Origin: Chromatiales bacterium
GTDB lineage: Bacteria; Pseudomonadota; Gammaproteobacteria; Steroidobacterales; Woeseiaceae
Assembly: GCA_004282875.1 (NCBI GenBank)
Contig: SHLT01000001.1
Coordinates: 1-64,000 of the forward strand
Direction of reading: 5' to 3'
DNA: 64,000 nt
The notes under the pieces were generated by a model. That model did not search any database. It was not told where the DNA came from and saw nothing but the letters and a program-made list of their open reading frames with translations. Below, piece after piece: positions 9,826 to 19,081 of this stretch. A program made the translations under genes and the position numbers. Within the stretch, counting starts at the first letter, position 1; every line of letters begins with the position of its first letter.

Positions 9826-9889
9826 AATTTCGCTGCCGATCGTGTGAATAGTGCAGGTAGGTGCACCTGAGGTCCGTAAATGGTTCAAA

Positions 9890-10483
9890 ATGGGTGAACC
9901 TTTTGCCGGGCAGACTGCACTTATGTATATGCAGGCGAGAACAAGTCGACAGGTACCGGTGGACGACGATCGCGAGCGCCAACTTCTGGCGCGAGTGGCG
10001 CGCGGTGAGCACGATGCATTTGATGAGGTATTCCGCGCGTATCACCCGCTGCTGTTTCGTTTCGTCTTCAAAATGACGGCTTCGTACCGGTTGGCGGACG
10101 AAGTGGCGAACGACATCCTCCTGATCGTCTGGCAGACCGCGTCGAAGTTCCGCGGTGACTCGAAGGTGTCTACGTGGATATTCGGCATTGCCTATCGCCA
10201 AAGCCTGCGGCGACTCGGTAAGCGCCGTTTGAAAACCGTGCCGCTGTTCGATTCCGCGGCTGTCGACGAGCAATCGGCGTCACGAATGGAGCGTGAAGAC
10301 TGGGTACGGCAGGCCATCGCGCTGTTGCCGCCGAAACAGCGCCTGACGATCATGCTCGTTTATTATCTCGGACTGACTTGCGATGAGGCGGCCAAAGCGT
10401 CCGACGTACCGATCAATACCGTAAAGACACGAATGTTCCACGCGCGGCGCAAGCTGCGTGGCTATCTCGGAGACCAGTCATGA
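9890..10483 (+). CDS. ECF RNA polymerase sigma factor (start uncertain, 9890 or 9923)
   Basis: Sigma-70 region 2 (AFDEVFRAYHPLLFRFVFKMTASYRLADEVANDILLIVW) and region 4 (LPPKQRLTIMLVYYLGLTCDEAAKASDVPINTVKTRMFHARRKLRGYL). Confidence 0.9.
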   Translation: MGEPFAGQTALMYMQARTSRQVPVDDDRERQLLARVARGEHDAFDEVFRAYHPLLFRFVFKMTASYRLADEVANDILLIVWQTASKFRGDSKVSTWIFGIAYRQSLRRLGKRRLKTVPLFDSAAVDEQSASRMEREDWVRQAIALLPPKQRLTIMLVYYLGLTCDEAAKASDVPINTVKTRMFHARRKLRGYLGDQS

Positions 10484-11121
10484 ACAGGCTAGTGGACCAC
10501 GCAGAACATGACGACATCACGATGTTGCTGCCATGGTATGCGAACGGCACGCTCAACGAGGCGGATCGCCAGCGAGTTGATCAGCACCTCGCTACGTGCG
10601 GGCAATGCAGTGACGAATTGTCGCTGTGCTATGAAATGCAGAATGCAACGCTGGCTGACGGCGCTATTCCGATTCCACCGGCGGCCAGCGCTTCCGCCAT
10701 TATCGGGCGCCGGGACTGGCGATCCCGCTTCGGATTCCTGGGAGATCGCCGCACCCAGCGTATTGCGGCGGTGCTGGCTGCAGTAGGCCTGTTATTCGTT
10801 CTCGGGATGATGCAACTGTCTCCGACCGAACTACCCAATCAGCGTTTCACCGCTACGACGAGCGCTGGTGCATCGGATTCTATGGACTACGTACTGGAGC
10901 TTCGGTTCAGTAGCGGCGTATCGCAGGCGGCACGATCCAAGATATTGCAGGAGTTAGGGGGAACAGCGCAGCCAGTGGGCGAGGCCGACGATGTGTATGC
11001 TGTGTTGATGAACCTGCCACCCCAATCACTGAGCGACCTCGATCAGCTGGCTCGAGATTTTGCGGCCCGCGACGAAATTGAAACCGCACAGTTCGTCGCG
11101 CTCCAGGTGCCGGTGCGGTGA
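10480..11121 (+). CDS. Anti-sigma factor with ZAS/zf-HC2 domain, one TM helix and periplasmic C-terminus
   Basis: QHLATCGQCSDEL (HxxxCxxC), TM IAAVLAAVGLLFVLGMM; ATGA overlap with the sigma gene. Confidence 0.8.
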   Translation: MNRLVDHAEHDDITMLLPWYANGTLNEADRQRVDQHLATCGQCSDELSLCYEMQNATLADGAIPIPPAASASAIIGRRDWRSRFGFLGDRRTQRIAAVLAAVGLLFVLGMMQLSPTELPNQRFTATTSAGASDSMDYVLELRFSSGVSQAARSKILQELGGTAQPVGEADDVYAVLMNLPPQSLSDLDQLARDFAARDEIETAQFVALQVPVR

Positions 11122-12365
11122 AACGCGTAGTGGCATACAGCCTGATTGCCTGGGCCTTGCTCGTCGCACCTGCGATGCTCATGGCTGCCAGTAGTACCGA
11201 CACTGAGCGCGACATCCTGATCACCTTTGACAATAGCGGCGCACGCGCCTCGCCAACGGCTGGGGCCGCGCCCTACCGCTTCCGCAAACGATACGAGGTA
11301 ACATCGGCGGTCCGCCGGGTTTCAGCTGCGGTCGCGAAGGAGCACAAGCTCGTCGCCGTCGATCATTGGCCGATCCGTTCTTTGTCGGTTTATTGTTTCG
11401 TCTACCGCGTACCGGACGGGATAGATCGCGAACTGGTCATCGCGCAACTGAGTGATGACCCCCGTGTTGAATCTGTGCAGCTATTGCAGGAGTTTGAGAC
11501 GCATACAAATGCCGTTTCGGGATACAACGACCCGTACGCGAGAATGCAGCACGGTCTGCAGCTGCTGGCCCTGAAGGCTGCGCACCGGCACTCCACCGGC
11601 TTGGGTGTGCGTATCGCGATTATTGACTCACACGCCGACACAGAGCACGAAGATCTGAAAGGACGCATTCGCCGAATCGAAGTTTTTTCCGGCAAAGGCG
11701 TGCCGGCCGACGCGCAGCACGGCACGGCGGTGGCCAGTGTCATCGGGGCCAGGTCGAATAACGCCCTCGGCATTGTTGGCGTCGCACCACAGGCGACCCT
11801 GGATGTACTCGTGTCTTGTTGGCACGAAGACGACGGCGTCATCTGTGACAGTTTCTCGCTAGCGAAGGCGCTCGACAGGATGCTCGATGACCCGCCGGAA
11901 GTCCTGAACCTGAGTCTGACGGGCCCGGAAGACGGGCTGGTGGGCCGATTGCTGCGTAAAGCTATCGCTGCGGGCGTCGTTGTTGTGGCGTCGCAGCCGT
12001 CCGGGCACAGTCCGGTCAGATCTTTCCCGGCGAGTATGGATGGCGTAATCGGCGTCGCCACCAGTGTCGACGGAAGCACTACCGCAATCCTCGAACGTGG
12101 TGCCCGGCTGTTCGCGCCGGGGGACCAGATTATGGTCGCGGTTCCCGACAATCAGTATGACTTCCGTTCGGGCAGCTCGCTGGCGGCTGCACACGTGAGT
12201 GGGGTTATCGCTCTGATCCTGTCAGTTTCGCCAGATGAATCGACGCAGACGCTAAAGGACATCTTGCGACAGTCCCAGGTCGACAGCGGAACAGCGCTTT
12301 CGGTGAACGCACATGCCGCGATCCAGCTAGCCCACTCGGCCTCCAGCCGGGCCGCGTCGCGGTAA
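11118..12365 (+). CDS. S8 (subtilisin-like) serine peptidase
   Basis: Signal peptide; IAIIDSHADTEHEDL, HGTAVASVIGA, SGSSLAAAHVSGVIALIL; GTG start overlaps the anti-sigma stop. Confidence 0.85.
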   Translation: MKRVVAYSLIAWALLVAPAMLMAASSTDTERDILITFDNSGARASPTAGAAPYRFRKRYEVTSAVRRVSAAVAKEHKLVAVDHWPIRSLSVYCFVYRVPDGIDRELVIAQLSDDPRVESVQLLQEFETHTNAVSGYNDPYARMQHGLQLLALKAAHRHSTGLGVRIAIIDSHADTEHEDLKGRIRRIEVFSGKGVPADAQHGTAVASVIGARSNNALGIVGVAPQATLDVLVSCWHEDDGVICDSFSLAKALDRMLDDPPEVLNLSLTGPEDGLVGRLLRKAIAAGVVVVASQPSGHSPVRSFPASMDGVIGVATSVDGSTTAILERGARLFAPGDQIMVAVPDNQYDFRSGSSLAAAHVSGVIALILSVSPDESTQTLKDILRQSQVDSGTALSVNAHAAIQLAHSASSRAASR

Positions 12366-12384
12366 GGCCTAATAGCAGGCCTTA
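12363..12384. terminator. Putative bidirectional terminator hairpin TAAGGCCT-aatagc-AGGCCTTA
   Basis: Perfect 8-bp stem between convergent genes; both stop codons lie in the stem. Confidence 0.65.
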
Positions 12385-13071
12385 GAACGCTATCATCATG
12401 GACAACACGAGCCGTGCTTCGGCCCTGTCCGGCGTGCTGATGATAAATACGTCCCGGTCGGTGTCGTGATACCTCAGATCGATGTCGGCCCACCGCAGCG
12501 CTCGCGTTATTCCGAGCTGCCAGTAAGTGTATGTTGCGCCGGTCAGTCGCGCGGTGTCGTAGTGGCCGATGCCAGCGCTCATGCGAAGCTCATCGTTAAG
12601 CGGCAGTTCGGCAATAGCTTCGATGTTGTTTGTTGAGAAACCCGAGTTATAGAGATCTGGCGAGTATGAATACTCAAGCCAGAAGCGGTCGTCATAGTTG
12701 GAGGACAACGTGTACTCGACGTAGTTGTAGTCGATGGCGCCGGTTTGCCCTGGGTAGTTATAAGAAACAACATAGGCTGAGAGGCGAAGCTTGGGCGATA
12801 TATCCCTGCCATAGCCGGCATAGACATTCACCTCCTTATCACGGTGCCGGTTCGGTCCGTTGTCGATATCAGCGGTCGAGCCCCAGACACCGGCATAGAT
12901 CCCGGTATCGAAAGCCACCTCACCGCCCAGCTGAGCGGCTCCATGACTATCACTCTGAGATACGCCACGCTTGACGTAGTCCGTGGTCAGGTTGATGTAC
13001 GCTGTCCAGTCCTGCGAGGCGGCATCCGTTGAAACACAGAACAGGGCGCTTAGAATCAGAATCCGATGCAT
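12382..13071 (-). CDS. TorF family putative porin
   Basis: 229 aa; signal peptide; YINLTTDYVKRGVSQSDSHGAAQLGGEVAFDTGIYAGVWGS. Confidence 0.85.
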   Translation of the reverse strand: MHRILILSALFCVSTDAASQDWTAYINLTTDYVKRGVSQSDSHGAAQLGGEVAFDTGIYAGVWGSTADIDNGPNRHRDKEVNVYAGYGRDISPKLRLSAYVVSYNYPGQTGAIDYNYVEYTLSSNYDDRFWLEYSYSPDLYNSGFSTNNIEAIAELPLNDELRMSAGIGHYDTARLTGATYTYWQLGITRALRWADIDLRYHDTDRDVFIISTPDRAEARLVLSMMIAF

Positions 13072-13080
13072 GGGCAGATC

Positions 13081-14298
13081 TTAAACTACCCCGGCCGCCC
13101 GCAATATCGACCACGTACCGAGGCCAGCTGTGACCAGGACCACGGCAATACCCAGCACGTTCGCTTTCGCTCCGTTGGTGTGTTCACCGAGTATTTGTTT
13201 CTGGTTCATCGCATACAGCAGGAAAACAGCGACGATAGGTAGCAGCAAGCCGTTGGCGAATTGCGCCGAGACAATAATTGTCAGTGGCCTGATGCCCGTG
13301 AGCGAAAGCACGGCACCGACTGCGATAACACTGAGACCGATAATTTTGAACAGTTTTGACGACGGCCCGGCGCCGTTCCCGAGCAATTCCGTCATGACAT
13401 GAGCGGTAGCCAGCGGGGCGGTGATCGCACTCGAGAGCCCGGCCGCGAGGAAGCCCAGGCCAAGCAGGTACCGTGAGAAACTGCCGAACAGAGGCTCGAA
13501 CTGCATCGCCATGTCGCCGGCGCTCGTGATCTGCAGACCGGAGCCGAAGAAGCTGGCGGCTGCCGTTGAGACAATGAGAATGGCGATGATGCCGCCGAGG
13601 CCGATAGAGATCGCCGTGTCCGTCCTTGCATCGGCAAGGTCGGCTTCGCCCTGCCATTTCTCTTTTGCGGCTGCCGCATGGAGGAACAGGTTGTAGGGTA
13701 CGACGGTTGTGCCGATCAATGCGATGACCGTTGTTAATGCTCCACCCGGGATATCTGGTATGACGAGGCCTCGAAACAGGGCGACGATATCGGGCCGGAC
13801 AATCGCGAAGGTGCTGACAAACGACAATGCCATCAGGGCTACCAGCGCAAGCAAGATGCGTTCGATGTACTTGTACGTGCCTTGCCAGAGCAGAGTGGCG
13901 GCCGCGACCGAGATGCCAAGCACAAACCATTTGAAGACGGTTGGGCCGGACTGAACGACGGCCTGCAGACCAAGGGCGGCACCGCTTACGTTGCCCGCCT
14001 CGTACGCCGCATTGCCCATGTACAGCGCGAGCGTGATTAACAGGAACAACGGCCACTTTGCGGGCGACTCCGAATAGATGTTCCGCAGGGACTCCCCAAG
14101 TCCCGTTTGGGTAACGACGCCGAGCCTCGCGGCCATCTCCTGGAGAACAATTGTCGCGAATGTCGCGAACACGATGGCCCAGAGCAATCCGAAACCGAAG
14201 TTCGCGCCGGCCAGCGTGCACGTCGTTACGGTACCCGGGCCGATGAATGCAGCGACCACGAACGCGCCCGGGCCGATATTGCGGAGCTTGCGAAGCAT
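13081..14298 (-). CDS. Nramp family divalent metal ion transporter
   Basis: Start reassigned to MLRKLRNIGPGAF; GPGAFVVAAFIGPGTVTTCTLAGANFGFGLLWA, IALIGTTVVPYNLFLHAAAAKEKW. Confidence 0.9.
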   Translation of the reverse strand: MLRKLRNIGPGAFVVAAFIGPGTVTTCTLAGANFGFGLLWAIVFATFATIVLQEMAARLGVVTQTGLGESLRNIYSESPAKWPLFLLITLALYMGNAAYEAGNVSGAALGLQAVVQSGPTVFKWFVLGISVAAATLLWQGTYKYIERILLALVALMALSFVSTFAIVRPDIVALFRGLVIPDIPGGALTTVIALIGTTVVPYNLFLHAAAAKEKWQGEADLADARTDTAISIGLGGIIAILIVSTAAASFFGSGLQITSAGDMAMQFEPLFGSFSRYLLGLGFLAAGLSSAITAPLATAHVMTELLGNGAGPSSKLFKIIGLSVIAVGAVLSLTGIRPLTIIVSAQFANGLLLPIVAVFLLYAMNQKQILGEHTNGAKANVLGIAVVLVTAGLGTWSILRAAGVV

Positions 14299-14330
14299 AC
14301 GAAGCAGTGTAACCCCGCTGGAACTGCTGT

Positions 14331-15101
14331 TCACCTGGCTGTCGCTGGTACCGTCTCTTGGGGTCGTCTGGCGGTTCTGAGTTTGCCCAGGTAGCTGGCG
14401 TTGTACCGTGTGCGCAGTATCGAATTCTGCGTCTTCCGGGCGGCGCGGCGAAACCATAGCCTGATGCCTGGCGCCGGCCGGTGCCGCTCGCCGATGTCGG
14501 ACTCCTTGGCGTGGCCCGACAGTCGCACAAACGGTGGAGTTACAGCGTAAACGGGCTGTCCGTGACGCCAGAACCGCTGCATGAACTTGTCCACCGGCTC
14601 TTCCACATTTCTGCCTCGGGCGACGAACTGCTGTGCGACAGCCGGGGATATCGCGTAGCCCAGGGCCAATAGCGGCGAGCGCCGGCAGTAGTGTATTTCG
14701 AAGGGCCCGAGCCGTTCTATGACAGTTGACGTCTTGAGGCCGGGTAGCGATACACGGACTAATCCGAGTTCCCGAACCTTGAAAGCGGTAATGAGTGCGC
14801 CGGTCGCGAACGACTCATCGAGATGCGCGTCGTCCTCGAGAATTAAAAACGATTCGTTTTCCTCAACGCATCGACGCCAAAGCGCGAGGTGGCTGGCATA
14901 GCACGCGATTTCCGCATCAGTCGCAACGCGCCCGCAGTTCGTAATGAACTCCTGCTCGTCATAGCCGTGTATGTGAATCGCGGAAGTCTCGGGCGTTACC
15001 GCATCGAAAAAGTCGAATTTCGTATCCAATCGCCGGAACTGCCGCTCGATACTGCTGCGCCGATCGGTCGCTGACTCAAGACTGATAACCTTGATTCTCA
15101 T
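14331..15101 (-). CDS. Glycosyltransferase family 25
   Basis: MRIKVISLESATDRRSSIERQF, ACYASHLALWRRCVEENESFLILEDDA. Confidence 0.85.
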   Translation of the reverse strand: MRIKVISLESATDRRSSIERQFRRLDTKFDFFDAVTPETSAIHIHGYDEQEFITNCGRVATDAEIACYASHLALWRRCVEENESFLILEDDAHLDESFATGALITAFKVRELGLVRVSLPGLKTSTVIERLGPFEIHYCRRSPLLALGYAISPAVAQQFVARGRNVEEPVDKFMQRFWRHGQPVYAVTPPFVRLSGHAKESDIGERHRPAPGIRLWFRRAARKTQNSILRTRYNASYLGKLRTARRPQETVPATAR

Positions 15102-15215
15102 GCTGGCCCTGTTTGCGAGGTATTGCCGCTATCTTTCCCGGTAAGACGGTAAATAGTGCGAAAACCGGTCGCCGCGGTAAGATAGCCGCGGTGCGCTCTA
15201 TCCCCTGAGGAATTC

Positions 15216-16136
15216 ATGAACCAGATACCGAAACCGATTCACATCATTAACGTGCCATTGGATCTCGGCGCCTCGCGCCGTGGAACCGATGCTGGTCCGT
15301 CAGCATTTCGGGTCGCGGGGCTCGGCAGGCAGATTCGGGAAATGGGCTACACGATCTCCAACGAGACGGACGTACCCGTGCCGGCCATGGAGACGCGCAA
15401 GACGAGCAATACGAAGACGCGCTTCAAGGAAGAAATCCTCGCGGTTTGCGAGGAACTCGCCAACCACACGGTCGGGGCACTGGAGGCCGGTGAGTGGCCG
15501 CTGGTTATCGGCGGTGACCACTCGATTGCGATGGGCACGGTTTCCGGTCTTGCATCGCATCTCAGGAAATCAGAGCAGAAACTCGGCCTGATCTGGTTCG
15601 ATGCGCACGGCGACATGAACCTTCCGGACTCGACGCCGAGCGGCAACATCCATGGCATGCCGCTAGCGCATCTCCTCGGTTACGGCGATCCCGACTTGTC
15701 CAGCATTCACGGCGTTCATCCCGCGGTTGAACCGGAGAACGTCGTCCTTATCGGTATTCGTGATATCGATCAGAAAGAGCGCGATTTTATCAATGCGTCG
15801 GGCGTCAGGGCCTACACGATGCGCGACATCGACCAGCTCGGGATGGCGCAGGTCGCTCGAGAGGCGCTGGAAATCGTCAATGACGGTACGGCGGGTTTCC
15901 ATGTGAGCTTCGACCTCGATGGCTGCGACCCGGAGGTCATCCCGGGGACGGGAACAACCGTGCCCGGTGGCGTCAGTTTTCGCGAGGCGCACCTGTTACT
16001 GGAAGAGTGCGCGGCGGACGGCCGCATCCTCTCGCTCGAGGTCGTCGAGCTGAACCCGTTCCTCGATCTGGCCAACATTTCAGCGAAACGGGCCGTGACG
16101 CTGATTCAAAGTGCGCTGGGCCGCAGCATTCTCTAA
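15216..16136 (+). CDS. rocF: Arginase / ureohydrolase
   Basis: GGDHSIAMGTVSG, WFDAHGDMN, SFDLDGCDPEVIPGTGT. Confidence 0.88.
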   Translation: MNQIPKPIHIINVPLDLGASRRGTDAGPSAFRVAGLGRQIREMGYTISNETDVPVPAMETRKTSNTKTRFKEEILAVCEELANHTVGALEAGEWPLVIGGDHSIAMGTVSGLASHLRKSEQKLGLIWFDAHGDMNLPDSTPSGNIHGMPLAHLLGYGDPDLSSIHGVHPAVEPENVVLIGIRDIDQKERDFINASGVRAYTMRDIDQLGMAQVAREALEIVNDGTAGFHVSFDLDGCDPEVIPGTGTTVPGGVSFREAHLLLEECAADGRILSLEVVELNPFLDLANISAKRAVTLIQSALGRSIL

Positions 16137-16159
16137 ACATTATTCGACGCGACAACACT

Positions 16160-18997
16160 ATGACTAATAAGACTCTTACGACCCTGCTAGCGGTTGCACT
16201 CACGGCCGCAGGGTGCACCAACGATGCCCCGCCAACGGCTAATCCATCCGGTTCCGATTTCAGTATCGAGTACGAAAAATACACGCTCGATAATGGCCTG
16301 GACGTCATTCTGCACGTCGATCGTTCCGATCCGGTGGTCGCTGTTGCGTCGATTTTTCACGTCGGCTCTAACCGGGAAACAGCAGGCCGCACGGGTTTTG
16401 CACATTTCTTCGAACACATGTCGTTCAATGACTCTGAAAACGTACCGCGCGGTGCGAACCGCAAGTACATTGGCGAACTGGGTGGCAGTCGTAACGGCGG
16501 AACATCGTTCGACTTCACGCAGTACTACGAGATTGTGCCGAGGGATGCCCTGGAGAAGATCTTCTGGATCGACTCCGATCGCATGGGCTACATGATCAAT
16601 ACGGTCACCGAAGAAGCGCTCGAGCGTGAGAAGCAGGTCGTCAAGAACGAGAAGCGCCAGAACTACGACAACAGGCCCTACGGCCACAATATTTCGGTCA
16701 TTCTCGAGAACCTGTTTCCCGAGGGTCATCCTTACTCCTGGCCGGTCATCGGGTCGCTGGAAGACCTGCAAAATGCGACGCTCGACGACGTCACTGCGTT
16801 CTATGAGCGCTGGTACGGCATGAATAATGCGACGCTGGCCGTGGCCGGCGACTTCGATCCGGACGAGGTCAAACCTATGATCGAGCAGTGGTTTGGCGAG
16901 ATTCGGCGAGGTCCCGAAACCGAGGCGATGCAGGCGATGCCCGTGGTTCTCGAGGAGAGTCGCAACCTCTGGCATCCGGACAGCTTCGCACAATTGCCGC
17001 AGTTGACCCGGGTGTATCCAACTGTCGAGCTCTACCATCCCGATAGCTATGCGCTGCAGGTGCTGGGTCAGGTCCTGGCCGGCAGCAAGTCGGCGCCGCT
17101 GCACGAGGTGATCGTCGAGGAGCGTGAGTTGGCGCCGGCCGTATCGGTAAGCGACAACCCTTTCGAGGTTGCCGGATTGCTGTTCATGAGTGTCAGGGCA
17201 TTGCAGGGTGTGGCCCTTGACGATGTTGTCGCAGGCCTCGATGAAGGCATGGCACGCTTCGCTGAGGAAGGCGTTTCGGACAACGAACTCATGCGCATCA
17301 AGGCGGAACTGGAGACGGATTTCTACCAGGGTCTGTCGGGCGTCCTGAACAAAGCACGGAGCCTTGCGACCTACAACGAATTCGCCGGCGACCCGGGCTT
17401 CGCGACTGAGAATCTGCGGCGCCTGCAGGCAGTGACGCGCGACGACGTCATGCGCGTCTTCGAGCAGTATGTGCAGGGCCGGCATTTCGTGCAGACCAGC
17501 TTTGTGCCAAAAGCTACGCCGGAACTCGCCGTGAGCGGTGCGGAGCGGGCGAAGGTCACTGAAGAACAGATCGTCCAGGACGCCGAGGCGGAGGTCAGCC
17601 AGGGCGCGCTCGCCGAGTACGAAAAGACGCCGTCCAAGCACGATCGTTCCGAGCCGCCCCTGGGTGAGCTGCCGGTGTTCCGTTCGCCTAAGATATGGTC
17701 TCACTCGCTGCCCAACGGAATCGAGGTGCTTGGCATCGAGGACAGCGAGTTGCCGCTGGTGACGTTCAATCTCGTGCTCCCCGGTGGCGGGTGGCTGGAC
17801 AAGCGCCCGGGCACCGCGGCATTGCTGGCCGGGCTGTTCACGCAAGGCACGGCAAACCGAACGCCCGCCGAGCTGGAAGCGGCGATCGGTTTGCTGGGGG
17901 CCAATGTGTCCGTGTCCGCGAGCGCAGAGACGTTCACGATCTCCGTCGACACGCTCGCGCGAAATCTCGAGGCCACCGTCGACCTCGTGGAAGAGATGTT
18001 GCTGGAACCCCGCTGGGACAGCGTGGAGTTCGAGCGCCTGAGAAGCGCGACTGAAGCATCGATCATCGCTGCAGAGGGCGATGCGGGCACGGTTGCGAGC
18101 AACGCCTGGCGTCGCGTGGTCTACGGTTCGGAGCACCCGTTTGGCAGGCCGTCTGCTGGTACGCGCGAGTCTATCGCCGCTATGACGCTTGACGACCTGA
18201 AAGGCTGGTACGGGTCGAACATGACGCCCGCAGGGGCGCGTTTGCAGGTCGTGGGTGACGTGGATGGCGAACGCATCGCGAAGGCGCTGGCCGGGCTGTC
18301 GAAAAGGTGGACCGGTGATCCAGTCGCAATGCCTGAGTATGAGCTGGCGCCACCGCCGGAAGGGCAGACGGTGTTTTTCGTCGATATGCCGGGCGCCAAG
18401 CAATCCGTCATCGATGTGGGTAAGCGGGTGATTCCGGCAACGGACCCGGACTGGGTGCGCCTGAACTATGCAAACCAGCGACTGGGCGGTGGCTCGAGCG
18501 CGCGGCTCTTTCAGTTACTGCGTATCGAAAAAGGCTACACCTACGGTGCGGGAAGTTATGTCGGTGACAACACGATGGACGCATCCCCGTGGCTGGCCTA
18601 CACGAGCGTTCGCGCAAACGTAACGCTGGAGTCCATGGAGTTGGTGCGTGAGCAGATCAGCGACTACGCATCGACGTTCGTCGATGACGACACCAGCGTT
18701 ACAAAAAACCAGGTCATCAAGCGCAATGCGCGTGCCTACGAAACTCCGGCATCAAAGATTCGCCTGCTCGACCGAATTGCGCTGCAGGGTCTTCCGTACG
18801 ACATCGTCGAGAAGGAAACGGCCGTGTTGCAGTCCATGAGCACCGATGACTTCAGGGAAGTGATTAGCAAACACATGGATGAAGCGGAGATGATCTGGGT
18901 GATCGTTGGCGACGGTGCAACACAGCGTGAACGGATTAAAGATTTCGGTTACGGCGAGCCGGTCGAACTGGATCGCCAGGGCAACCCGCTTATGTAA
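16160..18997 (+). CDS. M16 family zinc metallopeptidase, two-domain lipoprotein
   Basis: Start reassigned to MTNKTLTT; lipobox LTAAGCTN; HFFEHMSF (HxxEH). Confidence 0.9.
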   Translation: MTNKTLTTLLAVALTAAGCTNDAPPTANPSGSDFSIEYEKYTLDNGLDVILHVDRSDPVVAVASIFHVGSNRETAGRTGFAHFFEHMSFNDSENVPRGANRKYIGELGGSRNGGTSFDFTQYYEIVPRDALEKIFWIDSDRMGYMINTVTEEALEREKQVVKNEKRQNYDNRPYGHNISVILENLFPEGHPYSWPVIGSLEDLQNATLDDVTAFYERWYGMNNATLAVAGDFDPDEVKPMIEQWFGEIRRGPETEAMQAMPVVLEESRNLWHPDSFAQLPQLTRVYPTVELYHPDSYALQVLGQVLAGSKSAPLHEVIVEERELAPAVSVSDNPFEVAGLLFMSVRALQGVALDDVVAGLDEGMARFAEEGVSDNELMRIKAELETDFYQGLSGVLNKARSLATYNEFAGDPGFATENLRRLQAVTRDDVMRVFEQYVQGRHFVQTSFVPKATPELAVSGAERAKVTEEQIVQDAEAEVSQGALAEYEKTPSKHDRSEPPLGELPVFRSPKIWSHSLPNGIEVLGIEDSELPLVTFNLVLPGGGWLDKRPGTAALLAGLFTQGTANRTPAELEAAIGLLGANVSVSASAETFTISVDTLARNLEATVDLVEEMLLEPRWDSVEFERLRSATEASIIAAEGDAGTVASNAWRRVVYGSEHPFGRPSAGTRESIAAMTLDDLKGWYGSNMTPAGARLQVVGDVDGERIAKALAGLSKRWTGDPVAMPEYELAPPPEGQTVFFVDMPGAKQSVIDVGKRVIPATDPDWVRLNYANQRLGGGSSARLFQLLRIEKGYTYGAGSYVGDNTMDASPWLAYTSVRANVTLESMELVREQISDYASTFVDDDTSVTKNQVIKRNARAYETPASKIRLLDRIALQGLPYDIVEKETAVLQSMSTDDFREVISKHMDEAEMIWVIVGDGATQRERIKDFGYGEPVELDRQGNPLM

Positions 18998-19081
18998 AAC
19001 CGACAGTCAAAAAACGGTCACGCACTTTGTCTATACTCTCTCTGTAAGACCAACAACAAACAAGATCTCCAGGGGTGCATC

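Noticed and set aside
13184-14530. 448-aa ORF overlapping the Nramp gene in another frame
   Set aside because: Compositionally biased out-of-frame translation; the Nramp frame has conserved motifs.
16187-18403. 738-aa reverse ORF opposite the M16 peptidase
   Set aside because: The plus-strand M16 protein has HxxEH and full-length family sequence; the reverse frame is Arg/His/Leu-rich with no domain.
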